A stretch of 34,681 nucleotides of DNA from an uncultured Eubacteriales bacterium (GCA_900315305.1 OMYS01000017.1:1-34681); one strand, 5' to 3'; positions 1-8,129 are shown, counted from the stretch's first letter. Notes: a model not told the origin generated them from the sequence alone. Translations and numbers: made by a program.

Positions 1-30
1 CTGAGCCAGGATCGAACTCTCGTTAAGATT
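1..30 (-). rRNA. rrs: 16S rRNA gene, 5' end only (runs off the window)
   Basis: Read on the minus strand, positions 20-1 give AGAGTTCGATCCTGGCTCAG, the near-universal sequence at 16S positions ~8-27, preceded by CTTAACG as in Firmicutes 16S 5' ends. Transcription runs leftwards out of the window. The exact mature 5' end is estimated by comparison with other 16S genes. The T-to-C change within the usual 27F primer site is directly visible. Confidence 0.93.
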
Positions 31-316
31 GTTGATCTTGGATCCGATGAGCGTCAGCTTTCGCTTGTTCTCTCGTTTCCATACTTACTGTTGAGATTTA
101 GTTCTCATTTCAAAAGATTCTCTGCTGCAAAGAAACATCTCTTGCGCCGCTACGCGGAGCATATAGATTCCATTGCATCCGCCCGTGCAAGCACGGCGGC
201 CGCATCTGAAATCCGTGCGTTCCTTTGCAGATCCAGAACGTTCGGGTTTTGTATGTGTTTCACTGTTCAGTTTTCAAGGAACTGTGTGTTGTTGTCTCTC
301 ATGAGACAGCTTGTTT
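31..316 (-). other. rRNA operon leader (pre-16S transcribed spacer)
   Basis: This stretch lies between the promoter-proximal rRNA promoter and the 16S 5' end, and no convincing protein gene is present. Just downstream of the P2 -10 box the minus strand reads CTGTCTCATGAGAGACA, a boxB-like stem-loop, followed by CCTTGAAAACTGAACA, a sequence typical of Firmicutes rrn leaders near antitermination and processing sites. A GC-rich hairpin (CCGTGCAAGCACGG, about 185-198) lies closer to 16S. The roles in antitermination and RNase III processing are inferred from the family, because the partner sequence after 16S is outside the window. Confidence 0.75.
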
Positions 317-345
317 ATTTTAGCAGGTTGTCTTCATCTTGTCAA
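317..345 (-). promoter_or_regulatory. rRNA promoter P2 (proximal)
   Basis: On the minus strand there is TTGACA (345-340), a 17-bp spacer and TAAAAT (322-317). This is a near-consensus housekeeping-sigma promoter directed at the 16S gene. Confidence 0.85.
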
Positions 346-389
346 CAACTTTTTATTTAATTTGTTGTCCCTCTCGGAACAGCTCAATT

Positions 390-450
390 ACTATATCATT
401 TCCAGAGCTGGTCTGTCAACAGCTTTTTTTTATTTTTTCGAATTATTTCG
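390..450 (-). promoter_or_regulatory. rRNA promoter P1 (distal) with A/T-rich UP element
   Basis: On the minus strand there is TTGACA (419-414), an 18-bp spacer and TATAGT (395-390). Immediately upstream (420-450) is an A-tract-rich stretch that fits an RNA polymerase alpha-subunit UP element. P1 and P2 are about 74 bp apart, the tandem arrangement usual for rrn operons. Both initially transcribed regions contain a small GAGAG-type stem-loop. Confidence 0.85.
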
Positions 451-452
451 TT

Positions 453-614
453 ACTATTCAGCATCCCCCGACTCGGAACGCTTTGCGTTCCTCGTTGTAG
501 GCGGACAGAGCGGCTTCGCCGCTTGTCCGCCCCTCGGAAAACTTCTAAAACCATTCGGCGAGCAAGCTCTCCGTCCGGATTTCATCAGTTTTCCAAGGGA
601 ATGCTGAATAATTA
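453..614. repeat. ~160-bp palindromic element with terminal inverted repeats (MITE/REP-like), function unknown
   Basis: The ends are inverted copies of each other: TATTCAGCAT at 455-464 and ATGCTGAATA at 601-610, with partial matching beyond on both sides. Inside are compact hairpins: GGAACGC-TTT-GCGTTCC (475-491), a two-tier stem at 500-531 (GGCGGACA/TGTCCGCC enclosing GCGGC-TTC-GCCGC), and a weaker one around 556-572. No coding sequence is convincing. It sits between the UP element of the rRNA promoter and the end of the DUF5711 gene. A related end motif occurs alone at 15182-15197. It could be a small non-autonomous mobile element or a REP-type intergenic repeat. Confidence 0.55.
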
Positions 615-616
615 CA

Positions 617-1774
617 TTATTTCAGCCGGACTGTTTCTACGACCTGGTCTGTGACCAGAATATATCGGTTTGGCCCGATCTTCAGGGCATCGCTCACATT
701 GCCGTCCTCTACATTTCCGGAATATTTCAAATGCCCACCTGTCGTGTAGACACTGAAGTCCGATGCGGAGCTGAAAACCACCTGACTGCCGCTCATGTGC
801 ACGCCGGTGTAGCTCTGATCGATATAAGAGCTGGATTTCAGTCTCCCTCCTGCCGTGTAGATCTTCATGCTGTAGGCATAATCTTCCCCCGAGCCGGCAA
901 ATGTAAAGCCGAGGAGCTTGTCACTGTAGAAAAAGCTGGCGATATCACTGTCAAAGTCGACCGATCTGGTGACAGACGGCTTCGACGCTCCGCTAAAAAT
1001 GAGAAACCCGTCGTCACGGACCGCTGCAAGCTCTGACCCCTTCATGTACTGGATGACCGGGATCAGATCGCCATCATATGTTTTGGACAGAACAAGGCAT
1101 TTATCCGCCTTCTTCTTTGACGAGGAAAAATCATAGAAGCTGAGCGTGGTTCCCACAGAGCCCGAGGCTGCCGTCACATAGGATACGCAGGCCTCCATAC
1201 CGTCGTCCGAAATGTCAAGGGCCACCGGACTCCCGGTGTCTCCAATTGCCGATATGCCGGAGGCAATGACATTTCCATCACTGTCATAATAGCAGAATTC
1301 CGTGCTGTCTCCGTCGTCAAGCAGGGCCGCCACCGTGTCCTTCCCCGAGATTTTCGCCGATATGATCGGAAGCTCCGTGGAAAATGAAGAGACCTTCTTC
1401 TTTTCGTTGAATATCTCTACACTTGTCCCGTTTCTATCATAGACAAGGATCTCGCTGCCGCACGAATCCGCAGCCGCATTTGTCATCGTATAGGATTCAT
1501 CCCACACAGTGCTGAGGTCCGATTTGATGAGCGCAGCTCCGTCCGCGGAGTACCGGAGGACATAGCTGTCCACGTTCATATATGAGGAGACGCTGTCCGC
1601 TGCCTGCCCGGATTTCACAACCTTGTATGAGGAATACCGCCTCAGGCCGAGCAGCCCCCGCACAAGCAGTGCGATGAGTACAATGGCAAGTATTGCCGCA
1701 ATGACTCTCCATCTGCGGTCGTTCATTTTCTTCCGGAGCTTATCCAGTATCGGTTTCACGGTCTCTCCTGTCAT
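617..1774 (-). CDS. DUF5711 family membrane-anchored protein
   Basis: A 385-aa protein that I recognise as DUF5711-like, a family of unknown function common in Clostridia. It has a short basic cytoplasmic N-terminus, one strong transmembrane segment (about residues 22-44), then a long extracytoplasmic region of alternating beta-strand and Gly/Asp/Ser turn segments, suggesting a beta-propeller-like fold (inferred). It is the last gene of the recR-ebfC-dnaX cluster, starting 12 nt after recR. The start is uncertain: the first ATG has AGGA directly against it, whereas an in-frame GTG five codons later (1759) has a well-spaced AGGAGA. No function can be assigned beyond an envelope location. Confidence 0.8.
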   Translation of the reverse strand: MTGETVKPILDKLRKKMNDRRWRVIAAILAIVLIALLVRGLLGLRRYSSYKVVKSGQAADSVSSYMNVDSYVLRYSADGAALIKSDLSTVWDESYTMTNAAADSCGSEILVYDRNGTSVEIFNEKKKVSSFSTELPIISAKISGKDTVAALLDDGDSTEFCYYDSDGNVIASGISAIGDTGSPVALDISDDGMEACVSYVTAASGSVGTTLSFYDFSSSKKKADKCLVLSKTYDGDLIPVIQYMKGSELAAVRDDGFLIFSGASKPSVTRSVDFDSDIASFFYSDKLLGFTFAGSGEDYAYSMKIYTAGGRLKSSSYIDQSYTGVHMSGSQVVFSSASDFSVYTTGGHLKYSGNVEDGNVSDALKIGPNRYILVTDQVVETVRLK

Positions 1775-1786
1775 TCCTGCGCTGTA

Positions 1787-2383
1787 TCACAGCTCCGTTC
1801 GCCCCTCAAGGGCGCGGAGCAGTGTCACCTCATCGATATTTTCAAGATCGCCTCCGACCGGCACACCATTGGCAATTCTCGTCGTCTTAATGCCGGTGGG
1901 CTTGATCAGCTTGCTGATATACATCGCGGTCGTCTCGCCCTCAAGTGTCGAGTTCGTCGCGATGATCACTTCCTTCACATCTCCCTGGAGCCTTCTCATC
2001 AGCTCCTTCAGCCGGATGTCGTCAGGCCCCACGCCCAGCATCGGCGAGATCGCGCCGTGCAGGACATGGTAGACGCCGTTATATTTTCCGGTTCTCTCAT
2101 AGGCCGCGAGATCACGTGTGGTCTCGACGACCATAATCGTAGAGTGGTCCCTCTTCGGGTTGCTGCAGATCGGACATTTCTCGGAATCGGTCAGCGTCTG
2201 ACATTCCGAGCAGTAGCGCACATTCTTCCGGGTCTCGACAAGCGTCTTCGACAGCTTCTCCACCTTGTCGACCGGCATGCTCACAATGTAAAATGCAAGC
2301 CGCTGCGCCGTCTTCGTCCCGATCCCGGGCAGCGTGGCGAGCTGCTCGATGAGCTCGCCCATTCGTCCACTGTAATAATTCAA
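1787..2383 (-). CDS. recR: Recombination mediator protein RecR
   Basis: 198 aa, the normal RecR length. RecR works with RecF and RecO to load RecA on gapped DNA. Visible features are an N-terminal helix-hairpin-helix (LPGIGTKTAQRLAF, about 18-31), a four-cysteine zinc finger (C58, C61, C70, C73), and a C-terminal Toprim domain with VVETTRDL and the conserved GVGPDDIRL and ANGVPVGGDLE motifs. The start is a TTG codon preceded by GAGGTGAAGAGG; this fits the family N-terminus (NYYSG...), whereas the next ATG would remove it. It lies downstream of ebfC and dnaX, the conserved bacterial order. Confidence 0.96.
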   Translation of the reverse strand: MNYYSGRMGELIEQLATLPGIGTKTAQRLAFYIVSMPVDKVEKLSKTLVETRKNVRYCSECQTLTDSEKCPICSNPKRDHSTIMVVETTRDLAAYERTGKYNGVYHVLHGAISPMLGVGPDDIRLKELMRRLQGDVKEVIIATNSTLEGETTAMYISKLIKPTGIKTTRIANGVPVGGDLENIDEVTLLRALEGRTEL

Positions 2384-2460
2384 ACCTCTTCACCTCACAC
2401 AAAAGCCGCGGGCAGACATCAGGTGCAGCGCATGAGGCCGCTCTCTCATCCTGTCCTTAA

Positions 2461-2808
2461 TCAGAACAGTCCGCCGAGGCTGCCGCCCATGCCGCCTGTC
2501 AGGCTGCTGACGGAAGCTGCCTGCTCCGCATCGATCTGACCGAGCGCATTGGAGAACGCCGCCTTGATCATGTCTTCAAGGTCCTCCACGTCCTCCGGAT
2601 CAAGCGCCTCCGGATCGATCTTCAGCTCGACGATCTCGCGCTTGCCGTTCATTTTCAGGGTGACCATGCCGCCGCCGACGGATGACTCGAAGACCTTCTC
2701 CTCGAGGGCCTTCTGCTGCTCCTCCATCTGCCTCTGCATTCTCTGTGCCTGCTTCATCAGGTTGTTCATATTTCCCATTCCGCCGTACGGATTGCTGCGC
2801 TTTGCCAT
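2461..2808 (-). CDS. ebfC: YbaB/EbfC family nucleoid-associated protein
   Basis: 115 aa, a small dimeric DNA-binding protein of the YbaB/EbfC family. The order is a Gly/Asn-rich N-terminus, a long helix rich in Met, Gln and Glu (about 14-40), a beta-sheet core with the family signature VTLKMNGKREIVELKIDP (about 49-66), and an acidic helix (DVEDLEDMIKAAF). The C-terminus is a Gly-rich tail. It starts 2 nt after the dnaX stop, and its Shine-Dalgarno (GAGGAGGATT) overlaps the end of dnaX, so translation is probably coupled. The exact role is debated in the family; the chromosomal position is highly conserved. Confidence 0.94.
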   Translation of the reverse strand: MAKRSNPYGGMGNMNNLMKQAQRMQRQMEEQQKALEEKVFESSVGGGMVTLKMNGKREIVELKIDPEALDPEDVEDLEDMIKAAFSNALGQIDAEQAASVSSLTGGMGGSLGGLF

Positions 2809-2810
2809 GA

Positions 2811-4436
2811 TTAATCCTCCTCTTCGATGACAGGCATGCCGATTTTTTCGAGGCAGCTGTCAAGATCTACTGTTTTCAGGTTGCCGCTCCGGTTGTCCTT
2901 CCGGTGCATTTCAAATTCTACATGCCGTCCGCATGCCCTGTCCAGATAAGCTCCGAATGCCTCGATTCTGTCCTTGTCCCTGAGCACGACATTGGCCGCC
3001 GGACTCGGATCAAGCTCGATGTAGAGCTTATTTTCCAGTGTATCCGCATTATACTGTACGGCCGCGTGATCTTCAAGCTGTTCCCGGAAAAGCCCCTCCT
3101 TCAGCCCGCGCACAAGCTTGTTCCAGTTCGCGCAGATCTCCTTCAGGTCCTCCGGGGCCGCATCCGGAAGAGGCTCTCCGTCATCCTCACTTTTCTCCGG
3201 CAGATCGGGAGCAGGCAAACCTTGCCCGCTCCCCGCCTGTCCGTCTCCGCCTGCCGGAACAAAGCCGCCGGCCATAAGGTCCGCGACCTTCGCCTCCAGC
3301 TGGCGCAGCCGGTCGAGAACGGAGTCGTCTCCGGTCTCGGTCTGCGGCTTCGCCATGCGGATGAGGGCGATCTCCGCGAGCACGCGGCGGTTCGTCGCAT
3401 AGCGCATGCTGCTCTGCAGCTCACTTAAAATGCGGATATAGCGCATGATCTGGTCAGGGGTCACTTCATTTGTCATCTCATTAAGGTCGGCCATCTGCTC
3501 CGCCGAGACATCGACCATCTCCTCTGCATCCGCGGGGGAGGAGGTCGCGACGAGCAGCAGGTTCCGGAGGTACCAGATGAAGTCGGTCATAAACTGCCCG
3601 ATCTCAATACCCCGCTGGACCTGCTTCTCGAAAATGCGGACCGCGGCGCCTGCATTTCCGTCCTGGATATAGCGGACCTCAGTTGAAAAGACGGTTGTAT
3701 CCGCCTCGCCCAGGGCCTTCAGCGCCTTCTCATAGGTGAGCTCCTGGTTCATGTAGAACGCGATGCAGCGGTCAAGCAGTGACAGGGCATCGCGCATCGA
3801 GCCGTCGGCCGCGCGCGCAATGAAGCGAAGCGCCTTGTCCTCGGCCTTTACGCCCTCCTTGTCCATCAGCTCGCGCATGCGCGCGGTGATCGTCGCCGTG
3901 TCGATCCGGTGGAAATCATACCGCTGACAGCGGCTAAGAATCGTGATCGGCACCTTGCCGACCTCTGTCGTCGCAAGGATGAAAATAACATAGGACGGCG
4001 GCTCCTCGAGCGTCTTCAGCAGTGCGTTGAATGCTCCTGTCGAGAGCATATGGACCTCGTCGATGATATAAACCTTATATTTTCCTTCTGCCGGCCGGTA
4101 CTGGACCTCGTCGATGATCTCGCGGATGTTCTCGACGCCGTTGTTGGACGCGGCATCGATCTCAATCACATTCATCGACGTCCCGGAGGCGATGTTCCGG
4201 CAGGTCTCACACTCGCCGCACGGGCTTCCGTCGACGGGATGCTCACAGTTGACGGCCCTCGCGAGAATTTTGGCAACGGACGTCTTGCCCGTTCCGCGGG
4301 TGCCCGTGAACAGATAGGCGTGCTGAAGCCGCCCGGTCTTCACCTGGTTCTTCAGCGTCGTCACGATATGGTCCTGGCCCTTCACCTCGTCGAAGGTGCG
4401 CGGGCGGAATTTTCGGTACAGTGCTACGTATGACAT
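2811..4436 (-). CDS. dnaX: DNA polymerase III subunit gamma/tau
   Basis: 541 aa, the clamp-loader ATPase subunit of the replicative polymerase. The N-terminal AAA+ module has Walker A GTRGTGKT (45-52), the zinc-binding cysteines C64, C73, C76 and C79, Walker B DEVH (126-129), and the SRC arginine-finger motif (168-170). Domain III follows to about residue 350, then a Gly/Pro/Glu-rich linker (about 385-425) and a C-terminal domain of the tau type. No obvious A6G slippery site for programmed frameshifting was seen in the linker. It is the first gene of dnaX-ebfC-recR-DUF5711. The 4437-4560 region upstream holds no promoter I would defend. Confidence 0.97.
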   Translation of the reverse strand: MSYVALYRKFRPRTFDEVKGQDHIVTTLKNQVKTGRLQHAYLFTGTRGTGKTSVAKILARAVNCEHPVDGSPCGECETCRNIASGTSMNVIEIDAASNNGVENIREIIDEVQYRPAEGKYKVYIIDEVHMLSTGAFNALLKTLEEPPSYVIFILATTEVGKVPITILSRCQRYDFHRIDTATITARMRELMDKEGVKAEDKALRFIARAADGSMRDALSLLDRCIAFYMNQELTYEKALKALGEADTTVFSTEVRYIQDGNAGAAVRIFEKQVQRGIEIGQFMTDFIWYLRNLLLVATSSPADAEEMVDVSAEQMADLNEMTNEVTPDQIMRYIRILSELQSSMRYATNRRVLAEIALIRMAKPQTETGDDSVLDRLRQLEAKVADLMAGGFVPAGGDGQAGSGQGLPAPDLPEKSEDDGEPLPDAAPEDLKEICANWNKLVRGLKEGLFREQLEDHAAVQYNADTLENKLYIELDPSPAANVVLRDKDRIEAFGAYLDRACGRHVEFEMHRKDNRSGNLKTVDLDSCLEKIGMPVIEEED

Positions 4437-4563
4437 AAGTCTGGCTCCGGAAGTAAAACATGAAAATCACTCAGCACATATCAAAAACAAAGGTTTCCGA
4501 GTCTTGGGTGCTGACTGCTGACAAAATATGCATCTGTCATCATAATGCAAATTCCCGCAAATG

Positions 4564-4606
4564 AAAAGGGGGCCGCCTCACCGGACGTTCCGGATGAGAC
4601 GGCCCA
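4564..4606 (-). terminator. Rho-independent terminator of pfk
   Basis: GGGGCCGCCTCACCGGA (4569-4585) pairs with TCCGGATGAGACGGCCC (4589-4605) in a long stem with a very small loop. On the minus strand the stem is followed by CCTTTTC. It lies 18 nt after the pfk stop codon. Confidence 0.8.
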
Positions 4607-4623
4607 CGGTTTTTCAGATATGA

Positions 4624-5703
4624 TCAGTCGCCGAAGCTGATGCCCATGAACTTTGCGAGCTGGACAGTCTGATCATTCGGATCGACCATCTTCAGCTTGC
4701 CTGCACACTCAGAGAGCTTGACCTTCTTGATCTCGTTGTTGACTGACGCGACCATGATGCCATACTCCTGCTTCAGGATGCACTGCGACGCGTAGACGCC
4801 GATCTTCGTTGAAAGAACACGGTCGAACGGATCCGGCGAGCCGCCGCGCTGTACATGGCCCGGAACTGTGACTCTCGTCTCATAGCCGGTCAGCTCCGTG
4901 ATATCGGCAGCCAGCTTGTAGGAGATGGACGGATACTTGCTCTTGATCTTCTCCATCGCCTTCTTGGCTTCCTTCTTCTCAAGCTTTGCGATCTCCTTCG
5001 GGATTGCGCCCTCCGCGACCGCAAGAATCGTGAACTTCTTGCCGTTGCTGTGGCGCTTCTCAATCGCGTCGCAGACCTTTCTCGTGTCAAACGGGATCTC
5101 CGGAAGAAGGATGATGTCCGCGCCGGACGCAATGCCCGCGTTCAGTGTCAGCCAGCCGACCTTGTGTCCCATGACCTCGACGATAAAGACGCGGCCGTGT
5201 GAGGAAGCCGTCGTGTGGATCTGATCGATCGCCGTCGTCGCGATATCGACTGCCGACTGGAAGCCGAATGTAAGGTCCGTGCCATAGATATCATTATCGA
5301 TTGTCTTCGGAAGATGGATAATATTCAGTCCCTCTTCACTGAGCAGGTTTGCCGTCTTCTGTGTGCCGTTGCCGCCGAGAATGACGAGGCAGTCGAGACG
5401 AAGCTTGTGATAATTCTGCTTCATGGCCTCGACCTTGTTGAGTCCGTTCGCATCCGGTACGCGCATGAGCTTGAACGGCTGGCGGGACGAGCCGATGATC
5501 GTGCCGCCGCGTGTCAGAATGCCCGAGAAATCAGCAGCAGTCAGCAGGCGGTAATTGCCGTAAATGAGCCCCTTGTAGCCGTCCTCAAAGCCGTAAACCT
5601 CAAGGTCCTTGACATTGTTGCTCAGTCCTTTGACGACGCCGCGCATCGTTGCGTTCAGTGCCTGGCAGTCGCCCCCGCTTGTCAGTAATCCGATTCTCAA
5701 CAT
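4624..5703 (-). CDS. pfkA: 6-phosphofructokinase, group III ATP-type
   Basis: 359 aa. It phosphorylates fructose 6-phosphate to fructose 1,6-bisphosphate, the committed glycolytic step. The N-terminal phosphate loop LLTSGGDCQALNA (6-18) is present, as are the catalytic PKTIDND (132-138, D136 as base), the MGH substrate loop (178-180) and VPGHVQRGGSPDPFDR. The donor-site motif is GGNGT (110-114): Gly at the position that is Asp in PPi-dependent enzymes points to ATP, combined with Lys133, the Gly/Lys pairing of group III PFKs. Asn112 replaces the usual metal-coordinating Asp of GGDGT. It is a single-gene unit with its own promoter and terminator, and the Shine-Dalgarno AGGAGGAGACATT is ideal for this start. 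Confidence 0.93.
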   Translation of the reverse strand: MLRIGLLTSGGDCQALNATMRGVVKGLSNNVKDLEVYGFEDGYKGLIYGNYRLLTAADFSGILTRGGTIIGSSRQPFKLMRVPDANGLNKVEAMKQNYHKLRLDCLVILGGNGTQKTANLLSEEGLNIIHLPKTIDNDIYGTDLTFGFQSAVDIATTAIDQIHTTASSHGRVFIVEVMGHKVGWLTLNAGIASGADIILLPEIPFDTRKVCDAIEKRHSNGKKFTILAVAEGAIPKEIAKLEKKEAKKAMEKIKSKYPSISYKLAADITELTGYETRVTVPGHVQRGGSPDPFDRVLSTKIGVYASQCILKQEYGIMVASVNNEIKKVKLSECAGKLKMVDPNDQTVQLAKFMGISFGD

Positions 5704-5744
5704 AATGTCTCCTCCTGTTAAATTTCACCAATAAGCTGAGATAA

Positions 5745-5773
5745 ATTATACACCGTCATAGTAGTTTTGACAA
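5745..5773 (-). promoter_or_regulatory. Promoter of pfk
   Basis: On the minus strand there is TTGTCA (5773-5768), a 17-bp spacer and a perfect TATAAT (5750-5745), giving a leader of about 35 nt before the pfk ATG. Confidence 0.85.
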
Positions 5774-5908
5774 TTACAGACCGTAAAATCGATTTCATAT
5801 TTCTACACGTCCTTCACCATATCTGATCACACCGCCCGGTCATTCAGTTTTATGCTGAGCGAACTTCGGCCCATGCGCCGCTGCTCCATTCGTCCCTGAC
5901 CGCCGGGA

Positions 5909-5937
5909 TTGACAACCGTCCGGTTTTCGATTATACT
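5909..5937 (+). promoter_or_regulatory. Promoter of the SRP RNA gene
   Basis: Perfect TTGACA (5909-5914), 17-bp spacer and TATACT (5932-5937). Initiation is expected around 5944-5946, exactly where the 5' strand of the terminal SRP RNA helix begins. Confidence 0.88.
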
Positions 5938-5943
5938 ACAGGA

Positions 5944-6215
5944 ATCCGTGCAGCCGGGGCATTAGCGGGGCCCTGTAACCTGCAATCCGCTACAGCAGGG
6001 GTGATGCCGATCCGAGGACTCATACTGGTGGAGCTGCCTTTGTTAAGCGGCGCTGACGTCTGGGTCCTGCGCAACGGAAACCTGTGAACCGTGTCAGGAC
6101 GGGAACGTAGCAGCACTAAGCAGGACCTTTCGTGTGTCGCAGGGGTGCCTGGGCCGAGCTGGCTGGCGAAGTAACGTCTGTTGGCCTGCGTTCGGAGTGA
6201 GGCGCACGGTGTTTT
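5944..6215 (+). ncRNA. ffs: Signal recognition particle RNA, large Firmicutes type with Alu domain
   Basis: About 270 nt. The apical SRP S-domain is recognisable from GTGTCAGGACGGGAACG followed by TAGCAGCACTAAGC, a form of the conserved asymmetric loop and tetraloop that bind Ffh. Near the 5' end, CCCTGTAACCTGCAATCCGC then TACAGCAGGGG is the Alu-domain fold shared by Bacillus and Clostridium SRP RNAs. The ends pair (CCGTGC at 5946-5951 with GCACGG at 6204-6209) and are followed by GTTTTATTAT. The RNA directs ribosomes making membrane and secreted proteins to the membrane through Ffh and FtsY. The 5' and 3' ends are estimated from the promoter and helix closure. Confidence 0.93.
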
Positions 6216-6237
6216 ATTATCACAAAAATGAAAGAAA

Positions 6238-6283
6238 ATGCAGGACTGCCGCGCCCATTCCGGCGCGGCAGTCCTGCATTTTT
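6238..6283. terminator. Bidirectional terminator between the SRP RNA and D,D-carboxypeptidase genes
   Basis: A perfect 18-bp stem, 6238-6255 with 6262-6279, and a 6-nt loop. The plus strand continues with TTTTTC and the minus strand with CATTTTCTTT, so it can end transcription from both convergent genes. Confidence 0.88.
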
Positions 6284-6292
6284 CGTAAGTAT

Positions 6293-7861
6293 TCATCGCC
6301 TGTTCCGCGAATCTCCCTGCCGGTTATTCGGCCGGCCTCCGTTTCCGCGGTTCTGATTGTTCTGATTCTGGTTCTGGTTGTCGAGCTGCTCTCTCCAGTT
6401 GCTCTGCCACAGATACGGCTGCGTGTCCTGATTTCCCATCGTCTGCGTATTCTGCGGACGTCTGGTCTCCTGCCGCTGTCTCTCCTCCGCCTGCCGTCTT
6501 GCATTTTCCCGCTCGGCTCTGGCAGCCTTTTCCGCCTTTCTTCTCTGGTTCTGCTCTCTGCGGAGATGCTGTCTGCTGCTCATGAATGTGAGCACGAAAA
6601 GCCCCAGGTTGAGAATGATAAGGAGCACGAGAATAATCGGAAGTGCGTTCAGGCTCTTCCCTGAGGAATTCAGCGAAGACAGCGCCGAGCCTGTCGATGA
6701 GGCAGCTGACTCCGTGCCCGCTGCCGTACTTGCAGCGGATGAACCCGTGCCGGAAGCCGACTGCGCGTCGCCGTCCGTCGATCCGCCTGTCGCAAGCACC
6801 TGTACGTTGAGATCGCTTCCGCCGACCGGAAGGTCACCGTAGTTGTAGGTCACAACAGCCGTGCCGTCGTCGAGGTCATTTTCATTTCTTGTGAGGCTTG
6901 AGACATCGATGCCGTCCGGCAGATTGACCGTCGTGCCGTCATCGAGCGTCTGCTTCGAGAAATTGTTGAAGCCGTAATCAAAGAGGGACGCCATGTCCGT
7001 GAAATCGGACTTGTCCGCACCGTGCAGCGTGACGCCAACGAGCGTCCGCCCGTCCTTCTCCGCCGCACAGATGAGCGTTCTCTCCGCCTCGTCCGTGAAG
7101 CCGGTCTTGCCGCCGATGCAGTACTGATAGTAGTACTCGCTCCCTGAGTCGATCAGGCGGCAGTGGTTCTTGTATGTACGCTCCTTCTTCGTCTTGTTCG
7201 TCGCCGGAACTGTATAGGACGCCGTTGAGATAATCGTGCGGAACTCCGAATTCCGGAGGCAGACCGCCATGATCCTCGCCATGTCCATCGCCGTCGTGTA
7301 GTGATTCTCGTCCGGCAGTCCCGTCGGATTTGTAAAATGAGTCCCCGTACAGCCGATTTCCGCTGCCTTCTCATTCATCATGTCTGCAAATGCATCGACA
7401 CTGCCCGCGACAGATACAGCGAGCTGCTGCGCAATATCGTTCGCGGACTGCAGCATCATCATGTACAGGCACTGCTCGACCGTGAACTCCTCGCCGTTGA
7501 CCGTCGACGCGTTGGTATAGCCTGCGACCGCGAGTGATGTGCCGTTATCATCCATCGTGACCGTGTCCGTGAGGTTCGCGTTGTCCAGAACGACCAGTGC
7601 GGTCATAATCTTCGTGATGCTCGCGGGGTACATTTTGTCATCCCTGTTGAGCGAATACATGACACCGAGGTTGTCCGCGTCGATCACGCACGCCGCGTCC
7701 TCATTGATATCCGTCATCTGCGGCCAGCCCTCCAGATAATTCGTCAGCGGGTCAGACGCATAGGCACCGATAGGAAATGCCGCAGCGATCAGACACGCCG
7801 CAGCCAGCACGCACACAATTCTCCTGAGAAATGACTGCAGTTTTGTCGTTTTCATTTTCAT
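6293..7861 (-). CDS. Serine-type D-alanyl-D-alanine carboxypeptidase (PBP5/DacF family)
   Basis: 522 aa from the chosen start at 7861, an ATG preceded by GGCAGGACATGT and directly followed by a signal peptide; an upstream in-frame ATG at 7921 would give a 20-residue hydrophilic extension. The order is a signal peptide (cleavage after AYA, about 35), then a peptidase S11 domain with catalytic S81-I-T-K84, S139-A-N and K252-T-G. It trims the terminal D-Ala from peptidoglycan stem peptides outside the membrane. A Ser/Ala/Gly-rich linker leads to a C-terminal transmembrane segment and a basic Gln/Asn/Arg-rich cytoplasmic tail of about 90 residues, a single-spanning anchor rather than the usual amphipathic helix. 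It stands alone, ended by the strong terminator at 6238-6283. Confidence 0.93.
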   Translation of the reverse strand: MKMKTTKLQSFLRRIVCVLAAACLIAAAFPIGAYASDPLTNYLEGWPQMTDINEDAACVIDADNLGVMYSLNRDDKMYPASITKIMTALVVLDNANLTDTVTMDDNGTSLAVAGYTNASTVNGEEFTVEQCLYMMMLQSANDIAQQLAVSVAGSVDAFADMMNEKAAEIGCTGTHFTNPTGLPDENHYTTAMDMARIMAVCLRNSEFRTIISTASYTVPATNKTKKERTYKNHCRLIDSGSEYYYQYCIGGKTGFTDEAERTLICAAEKDGRTLVGVTLHGADKSDFTDMASLFDYGFNNFSKQTLDDGTTVNLPDGIDVSSLTRNENDLDDGTAVVTYNYGDLPVGGSDLNVQVLATGGSTDGDAQSASGTGSSAASTAAGTESAASSTGSALSSLNSSGKSLNALPIILVLLIILNLGLFVLTFMSSRQHLRREQNQRRKAEKAARAERENARRQAEERQRQETRRPQNTQTMGNQDTQPYLWQSNWREQLDNQNQNQNNQNRGNGGRPNNRQGDSRNRR

Positions 7862-7965
7862 ACATGTCCTGCCTGTGATTTTATTGAACCAATCCGATGG
7901 TTTGCGTTCACATTGTATCACAAATGAATTTCACACGCTACAGTGAGATAAGCCCGCATGAGCGC

Positions 7966-8002
7966 ATAAAAGGCCGCCGGAACGCATGAGCATCCCGGCG
8001 GC
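7966..8002 (-). terminator. Probable terminator downstream of the beta-helix lipoprotein gene
   Basis: GCCGCCGG (7973-7980) pairs with CCGGCGGC (7995-8002); on the minus strand the stem is followed by CTTTTATG. It lies about 130 nt after the lipoprotein stop and before the carboxypeptidase start. The rest of 7922-8129 shows nothing recognisable. Confidence 0.55.
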
Positions 8003-8129
8003 TGCATAAACACGCGGCGAAGGGGCGCCTCGTGGATGTGCCATATAAATTCAAAATGAAAGAATTCTCTGCGTGCAGGAAAATCGCGCAGGCAGCGGAC
8101 GCCGTGTCAGCGGTACATGAACGATCCGC

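Noticed and set aside
4624..5703. The phosphofructokinase as PPi-dependent
   Set aside because: PPi enzymes have Asp after the GGD motif; here that residue is Gly (GGNGT), despite the Lys in PKTIDND shared with PPi enzymes.
5931..6296. A 121-codon minus-strand open frame
   Set aside because: It covers the SRP RNA and its terminator; the RNA has strong conserved motifs and a matching promoter.
7859..7921. The upstream ATG at 7921 as start of the D,D-carboxypeptidase
   Set aside because: It adds 20 hydrophilic residues before the signal peptide and has no ribosome site, whereas the ATG at 7861 has AGGCAGGA at good distance.
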